From assembly GCF_001720465.1 (NCBI RefSeq), contig NZ_CP017113.1, forward strand, positions 1,240,001-1,304,000: a stretch of DNA of 64,000 nt. The letters are read 5' to 3'. Numbering within the stretch: the first letter of the stretch is position 1; every line of letters begins with the position of its first letter. The DNA comes from Porphyrobacter sp. LM 6. Lineage in GTDB: Bacteria > Pseudomonadota > Alphaproteobacteria > Sphingomonadales > Sphingomonadaceae. Below the pieces are notes generated by a model. The model ran no database searches, was not told the origin of the DNA, and saw only the letters and a program-made list of their open reading frames with translations. A program made the translations under genes and the position numbers. Of the stretch, positions 59,518 to 64,000 are shown one piece after another.

Positions 59518-59586
59518 GGGGTTTTTCCCCGTTCTTGACCTGCTCTCGCCCTTGCCTGTCCTCGGTCAGAGTGCGACCTTGCCAGG

Positions 59587-60609
59587 ATGACTCCGGCGAT
59601 CTTCGGCCTCAGCGGCCCGCAATTGACGGCTGACGAGCGCGCGTTCTTCCGCGCGGCTGACCCGGCGGGCTATATCCTGTTCGGGCGCAATTGCGTCGAT
59701 CCCGAGCAACTGCGCGCGCTGACCGACGATTTGCGGAGTATCCACGGGCGTGATCGGTTGCTGGTGTCGATTGATCAGGAAGGCGGCCGCGTCGCCCGTC
59801 TGCGTCCGCCGCACTGGTCGCCTTACCCCTGCGGCGATGCCTTCGCGCAGCTTTACGACATCGCCCCCGCCAGCGCGATTGAGGCCGCGCGCGCCAGTGC
59901 CACTGCAATGGCGCTGGAGCTGTCGGCGATGGGGATCACGGTCGATTACCACCCGCCGCTCGATCTCAGGGTGCCGGGGGCGCACGACGTGATCGGCGAC
60001 CGCGCACTGGGCGCCGATCCGGTGCAGGTTGCGAGCCTCGGCCGCGCAATCCTCGAAGGGTTGGCGGCAGGCGGCGTGGCGGGCTGCATCAAGCATATGC
60101 CCGGCCACGGCCGCACCGACGTTGATACCCACAAGGCGCTACCCACCGTCACCGCCAGCGCCGAAGAGCTGGAGGACGATCTCGTCCCGTTCCGCACGCT
60201 CAATCATGCGCCCATCGGGATGACCGGGCATCTGGTGTTCACCGCCTGGGATGCCGAGAACCCGGCGACGCTGTCGGAAACTGTGATCCGCGATATCATC
60301 CGCGGCAGCATCGGCTTTGATGGTCTGCTGCTGACCGACGATATCGACATGGAGGCGCTGGGCGGCACCATCCCCGAACGCGCCGCGCGGGCGTATGAGG
60401 CTGGGTGCGACATCATCCTCAACTGCTGGGCGAAGATGCACGATATGGAGGGCATCTGTGAAGTGCTCCCCGAAATGTCCGATGCCACTGCCGCGCGGCT
60501 CGACCGGGCGCTGGCCGGTACCCGCATTGCTCCCGCGATCGCGCCTGAACAGCGCGAGCTGCTGGCCAAGCGCGATGCGCTGCTGGCGCTGACGGGAGCG
60601 GCGGCATGA
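59587..60609 (+). CDS. nagZ: NagZ, beta-N-acetylhexosaminidase
   Basis: This 340-residue GH3 enzyme removes GlcNAc from muropeptides during peptidoglycan recycling. It has IDQEGGRVARL, the signature KHMPGHGRTDVDTH with the catalytic His/Asp loop, and the nucleophile Asp in LLTDDIDMEAL. Cytoplasmic (no signal peptide). It overlaps scpA by 4 bp (ATGA). Confidence 0.95.
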   Translation: MTPAIFGLSGPQLTADERAFFRAADPAGYILFGRNCVDPEQLRALTDDLRSIHGRDRLLVSIDQEGGRVARLRPPHWSPYPCGDAFAQLYDIAPASAIEAARASATAMALELSAMGITVDYHPPLDLRVPGAHDVIGDRALGADPVQVASLGRAILEGLAAGGVAGCIKHMPGHGRTDVDTHKALPTVTASAEELEDDLVPFRTLNHAPIGMTGHLVFTAWDAENPATLSETVIRDIIRGSIGFDGLLLTDDIDMEALGGTIPERAARAYEAGCDIILNCWAKMHDMEGICEVLPEMSDATAARLDRALAGTRIAPAIAPEQRELLAKRDALLALTGAAA

Positions 60610-61406
60610 ACGCGGTTCTGGATGGGGGCGAGGTGCCCTTCATGTTCCCGCCGGAGACCGGCAAGCCCGATGCCGATGCGCTCTACCTTGAGCTCGACGG
60701 CTGGGAAGGCCCGCTCGACCTGCTGCTTGATCTGGCGCGGCGGCAGAAGGTTGACCTGCGGCAGATCTCGATCCTCGCGCTGGTCGACCAGTATCTCACC
60801 TATATCGAGCGGGCGGGCGCGCTGAAGCTGGAGCTGGCCGCCGATTACCTCGTGATGGCGGCGTGGCTCGCCTATCTCAAATCGGCGATGCTGCTGCCCA
60901 AGGAGGAGCAGGAAGACCCCTCGCCCGAAGAACTCGCGCTGCGGCTGCAACTGCGGCTGCAACGCCTGGGCGCGATGCGCGAGGCCGCCGCGCGGCTGAT
61001 GGGGCGTGACCGGATAGGGCGCGACGTGTTTCTGCGGGGCGCGCCCGAAGGTCTCAGAACCGATCGCAAGATCGTCTGGCGCAGCGATATGTTCGCGCTG
61101 ATCCAGGCCTATGGGCAGGTCAAGGCGCGCACAGCGCCGCGTATCTACCACATCGCCAACCGTCCCGTGATGACGCTCGATTCCGCGCTGGAGCGGGTCT
61201 CGGCGATGCTCGGCGTGACGCTTGACTGGATGGATATCCGTGACTTCCTGCCGCCCCATGCCTCGCCCGAATTGCGCCGTTCGGCGCTGGCATCGAGCTT
61301 CGTCGCGGCGCTCGAACTGACCAAACGCGGCAAGGCCGAACTTGAACAGGACGGTGCCTTCGCCCCCTTGCGCATCCGCCGTCTCAAGGAGGGCGCGGCG
61401 GCATGA
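60606..61406 (+). CDS. scpA: ScpA, condensin kleisin subunit
   Basis: This 266-residue kleisin has the N-terminal pattern WEGPLDLLLDLARRQKVDLRQI and the segment ADYLVMAAWLAYLKSAMLLP. A C-terminal winged-helix region follows (RRLKEG end). With SMC and ScpB it forms the condensin that organises the replicated chromosome. It is coupled to nagZ and scpB by ATGA overlaps. SMC itself is not in the window. Confidence 0.95.
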   Translation: MNAVLDGGEVPFMFPPETGKPDADALYLELDGWEGPLDLLLDLARRQKVDLRQISILALVDQYLTYIERAGALKLELAADYLVMAAWLAYLKSAMLLPKEEQEDPSPEELALRLQLRLQRLGAMREAAARLMGRDRIGRDVFLRGAPEGLRTDRKIVWRSDMFALIQAYGQVKARTAPRIYHIANRPVMTLDSALERVSAMLGVTLDWMDIRDFLPPHASPELRRSALASSFVAALELTKRGKAELEQDGAFAPLRIRRLKEGAAA

Positions 61407-62017
61407 ACGAGAACGCACCCGGCACACTGGAACGCGCGGTCGAAGCGACGTTGTTCGCTTCGGAAGAACCGCTGAGCGTCGAGGCGCTCGCGGCCCATCT
61501 CGGCGGGCTGGAACCGGCGGACGTGCGCGAGGCGCTGGGGCAGCTCGAAGCCGCCTATCGCCAGCGCGGGGTGCAACTGGTCGAGCGCGGCGGTCGCTGG
61601 CACTTCGAGACCGCGCCTGATCTGGCCCATCTGCTGCGCCGCGAGAAGGAACAGGTGCGCCGCCTCAGCCGCGCCGCGACCGAGGTCCTCGCGATCATCG
61701 CCTATCACGAGCCTGTCAGCCGGGCGGAGATTGAATCGATCCGCGGGGTGCAGACCAGCGCGGGTACGCTCGACGTGCTGCTTGAAGCGGGGTGGATCCG
61801 GCTCGCCGGCCGCCGCGAGGTGCCGGGCCGCCCGGTGATTTACGCCACCACGCCCGAATTCCTCGACCACTTCGGCCTTGCCAGCCGCCGTGACCTCCCG
61901 GGCATCGACGAATTGCGCGCCGCAGGTCTGCTCGATCCGGTCGACGAGGCGATGGAGGCGGCGATGCAGTTCGAAGCTGACGAGGTCGACGAGAGCGACG
62001 CAAATTTGGCGGACTGA
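61403..62017 (+). CDS. scpB: ScpB, condensin accessory subunit
   Basis: This 204-residue protein has two winged-helix domains: ERAVEATLFASEEPLSVEAL, then LSRAATEVLAIIAYHEPVSRAEIESIRGV, the most conserved ScpB segment. It binds ScpA and regulates SMC. The acidic tail (ADEVDESDANLAD) is variable in the family. It overlaps scpA by 4 bp. Confidence 0.95.
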   Translation: MNENAPGTLERAVEATLFASEEPLSVEALAAHLGGLEPADVREALGQLEAAYRQRGVQLVERGGRWHFETAPDLAHLLRREKEQVRRLSRAATEVLAIIAYHEPVSRAEIESIRGVQTSAGTLDVLLEAGWIRLAGRREVPGRPVIYATTPEFLDHFGLASRRDLPGIDELRAAGLLDPVDEAMEAAMQFEADEVDESDANLAD

Positions 62018-62123
62018 CTCGCATTTCCCGAAGGCTTGCCCTAAATGGAGCGTTATGAGCAGCCGGGGTGCGCCCCGGCCAATCGGAGCGGCCATTCCCC
62101 CGCCGCCGTTCAGGAGTTGAGAC

Positions 62124-62360
62124 ATGGGTAGCTTTTCGATCTGGCACTGGCTGATTGTGCTGGTGATCGTGCTGGTGCTGTTCGGCCGCGGCCGTATCTC
62201 CGAGATGATGGGCGATTTCGGCAAGGGCATTTCGAGCTTCAAGAAGGGCCTCAACGAGACCGAGGAAACCGCCGCCAAGGCCGCTCGGATCGAACCGCCT
62301 GCGCCCACGCCGAGCGAAACCGCCCCTACGGCCGACAAGACCGACACCACCGGCGCTTGA
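62124..62360 (+). CDS. tatA: TatA, twin-arginine translocase subunit
   Basis: This 78-residue protein has one N-terminal membrane helix (about residues 4-20), the FGRGR hinge, an amphipathic helix ([18 protein letters not shown]) and an acidic/Pro-rich tail. It forms the pore component of Tat export. ATG 62124 is preceded by AGGAG. A small GC hairpin (GCCGGGG-TGC-CCCCGGC type, near 62060) lies in its leader. Confidence 0.93.
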   Translation: MGSFSIWHWLIVLVIVLVLFGRGRISEMMGDFGKGISSFKKGLNETEETAAKAARIEPPAPTPSETAPTADKTDTTGA

Positions 62361-62397
62361 GCGCCCGGTCAAGGAGGCGGCACGGCCGCACCGCGCC

Positions 62398-62793
62398 ATG
62401 TTCGATATCGGTGCTTCCGAACTGCTGGTCATCCTGATCGTCGCGGTCGTCGTGATCGGGCCGAAGGACCTGCCGCTCGCCATGCGCACCGCCGGACGCT
62501 GGATCGGCAAGATGCGGCGGATGTCGGCGCATTTCCGTTCGGGCATCGACGCGATGGTGCGCGAGGCCGAGCTGGAGGAAATGGAAAAGAAGTGGAAGGC
62601 GCAGAACGAGGAAATCATGCGCCGTTCCGCTGCTTTGACGGAAGCCGAAGCGGGCGCTCCGGTGATGACCGGCCCGCCCCCCGTGGCAGCGCCGGTACCG
62701 CCGCCGGTTGACGCGCCGCCGCCGCTTGACACCCCGCCACCAGCCGAAACACCGCCCGCCGATCCTGCGCCGAAGGGGGCAGGCGATGTTTGA
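62398..62793 (+). CDS. tatB: TatB, twin-arginine translocase subunit
   Basis: This 131-residue protein has an N-terminal helix with the TatB Glu (GASELLVILIVAVVVIGPKDLP), an amphipathic helix (MRTAGRWIGKMRRM), an alpha-helical acidic region and a Pro-rich tail. With TatC it forms the receptor for twin-arginine signal peptides. It overlaps tatC by 8 bp. Confidence 0.94.
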   Translation: MFDIGASELLVILIVAVVVIGPKDLPLAMRTAGRWIGKMRRMSAHFRSGIDAMVREAELEEMEKKWKAQNEEIMRRSAALTEAEAGAPVMTGPPPVAAPVPPPVDAPPPLDTPPPAETPPADPAPKGAGDV

Positions 62794-63595
62794 GGTCAAG
62801 GATCTCGACGAGACGCGCGCGCCGCTGCTCGACCACCTGATCGAGCTGCGCACCCGCATCATCCGTGCCTTGCTGGCGCTCGGTGTGGGCTTTGCGATTT
62901 GCCTCTATTTCTCGGACGAAATTCTCGGCCTGCTGATCTTTCCGCTCAAGCAGGCTTTCCCCAACGGGCAGGGCCAGCTGATCTTCACCAAGCTGCCAGA
63001 AGTGTTCTTCGTCGAACTGAAAGTGGCGCTGTTCGCCGGGTTCATGGTGAGTTTTCCGGTCATCGCCAACCAGCTCTGGGCCTTTGTCGCGCCGGGGCTC
63101 TATGCGCGCGAGAAGAAAGCCTTCCTGCCGTTCCTGTTCGCAACGCCGGTGCTGTTTGGCGCGGGCGCATCGCTGGCCTATTTCGTGGTCATGCCGACCG
63201 CGTTCCGGTTCTTCCTCGGCTTTGGCGGCGAGGCGGGCGGGCTCAAGGTCGAGGCGCTGCCGAGCGCGGGGGAATACCTCAGTCTCGTAATGCAGTTCAT
63301 TCTCGGCTTCGGGATCACATTCCTTTTGCCGGTGCTGCTGTTGCTGCTCCACCGCGCCGGGATCGTCACCCGCGCGCAGATGGTGGCGGCGCGGCGCTAT
63401 GTGATCGTGGTGATCTTCGTCATCGCGGCGATCGTAACCCCGCCCGATCCCGGCTCGCAGATCATTCTCGCACTGCCGCTGTGCCTGCTGTTTGAAGCCT
63501 CGCTGTTCCTGATGCGCTGGCAGGAAAAGGCGGTCGCCGCCGACAAGGCCGCGCGCGAAGCCGAGGAAGCGGCGGAGAAGGCGGCAGCGGAGTAG
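62786..63595 (+). CDS. tatC: TatC, twin-arginine translocase receptor
   Basis: This 269-residue protein has six membrane helices and the conserved N-terminal LLDHLIELRTRI, the FTKLPEVFFVELKVALFAG segment with the functional Glu/Phe residues, and VTPPDP before helix 5. The C-terminus is an Ala/Glu/Lys-rich tail. ATG 62786 lies inside the end of tatB; the longer frame upstream is an Arg-rich shadow. Its stop codon directly abuts the stop of the convergent amidohydrolase gene, with no gap. Confidence 0.95.
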   Translation: MFEVKDLDETRAPLLDHLIELRTRIIRALLALGVGFAICLYFSDEILGLLIFPLKQAFPNGQGQLIFTKLPEVFFVELKVALFAGFMVSFPVIANQLWAFVAPGLYAREKKAFLPFLFATPVLFGAGASLAYFVVMPTAFRFFLGFGGEAGGLKVEALPSAGEYLSLVMQFILGFGITFLLPVLLLLLHRAGIVTRAQMVAARRYVIVVIFVIAAIVTPPDPGSQIILALPLCLLFEASLFLMRWQEKAVAADKAAREAEEAAEKAAAE

Positions 63596-64000
63596 TTACT
63601 CCGCGCCTTTGACCTTCACCCCGCCGATCCACACTTCATGTATCTGCGTCTGGCGGATCGCGTCGGGCGAGGCGAACAGCGGGTCCCGGTCAACCAGCAG
63701 GAAGTCCGCCCGCTCGCCCGGGATCAGCCGGCCGAAGCGGCCCTCGGCAAATCCGGCATAGGCAGCATCGGAGGTGAACCCGGCGAGCGCGGCTTCGCGG
63801 CTCACGCTCTCCTCCGGGAACCACCCGCCAAAGGGCTGGCCGCTCGCATCGGTGCGGCTGATCGCGGCGGCCATGCCGGCCCAGGGATCGGCAGGTTCCA
63901 CCGGCGCGTCGGAACCGAACGCCAGTCGACCGCCCACGCTCATCACAGAGCGCCACGGATAGGCGCCCTTGAGCCGGTCCGGCCCGAGCCGCGCTTCGGC
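63596..64000 (-). CDS. Amidohydrolase, YtcJ-like (3' part only)
   Basis: Only the last 134 codons are in the window; the frame is open at position 64000. The visible part has the metal-dependent hydrolase motif FGSDAPVEPADPW, with the Asp that binds the metal. The composite-domain end follows: IPGERADFLLVDRDPL and VWIGGVKV. This is the C-terminus of YtcJ-type amidohydrolases, which hydrolyse amides of unknown kind. The gene continues beyond the window on the minus strand. Confidence 0.88.
   Translation of the reverse strand, partial: AEARLGPDRLKGAYPWRSVMSVGGRLAFGSDAPVEPADPWAGMAAAISRTDASGQPFGGWFPEESVSREAALAGFTSDAAYAGFAEGRFGRLIPGERADFLLVDRDPLFASPDAIRQTQIHEVWIGGVKVKGAE

Overview
The window looks like a chromosomal segment of a GC-rich aerobic alphaproteobacterium, most likely Sphingomonadales (Erythrobacteraceae-like). 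Signs are the argS-SPOR-nagZ-scpAB-tatABC gene order, three large TonB-dependent receptors whose plug starts with a VTGSR(I/L) motif, the cbb3 oxidase operon under FNR-type boxes, and a Tad/Cpa pilus cluster. This assignment is inference. I see no rRNA, tRNA, CRISPR array, prophage or insertion sequence.

Layout. (1) 1-7.8 kb, minus strand: a complete ccoNOQPGHI operon and the first codons of ccoS, encoding the high-affinity cbb3 oxidase and its copper/assembly factors, with an FNR-type box before ccoN. (2) 7.8-9.4 kb: a Crp/Fnr regulator divergent from ompW, with a perfect FNR box between them. (3) 9.4-9.5 kb: a parS-like 18-bp palindrome preceded by an 11-bp-period TAGACCCC array. A second such module, inverted, lies at 40.6-40.7 kb, so the 31 kb between them is bracketed by two ParB-type sites. 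This suggests an origin-proximal region. (4) 9.6-11.5 kb: acs. (5) 11.6-38.5 kb: a peptide/outer-membrane region with an M16 peptidase, an Ntn-type acylase, two sulfotransferases (one fused to TPRs), three TonB-dependent receptors, clpB, an S9 peptidase, and a TPR-fused 2OG oxygenase next to a prolyl-hydroxylase-like oxygenase. (6) 38.6-43.5 kb: thiolase, SDR dehydrogenase, enoyl-CoA hydratase and a MarR regulator, i.e. fatty-acid or acyl-CoA degradation, interrupted by a lower-GC orphan gene between two near-identical terminators. (7) 43.6-51.1 kb, minus strand: cpaA-cpaB-cpaC-cpaD-cpaE-tadB-tadC, with no cpaF/tadA ATPase and no pilin gene. (8) 51.2-56.8 kb: alpha/beta hydrolase, FAD oxidoreductase, a YegP-like small protein, a very long hairpin, the ispH-thrB-rnhA operon and a lipoprotein. 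(9) 57-63.6 kb: argS, a SPOR protein, nagZ, scpAB and tatABC, then the 3' part of an amidohydrolase running off the window.

How the parts fit. The cco operon, Fnr-like regulator and OmpW form a low-oxygen module marked by two FNR boxes. Two of the three TonB receptors sit beside TPR-fused modifying enzymes (sulfotransferase, 2OG oxygenase), which suggests a receptor-linked protein or peptide modification system. ScpAB and the two parS sites fit a chromosome-segregation neighbourhood. The most unusual signals are the phased parS-associated arrays, the TPR-enzyme/receptor pairs, the Tad cluster lacking its ATPase, and the 32-bp-arm hairpin at 53.6 kb.
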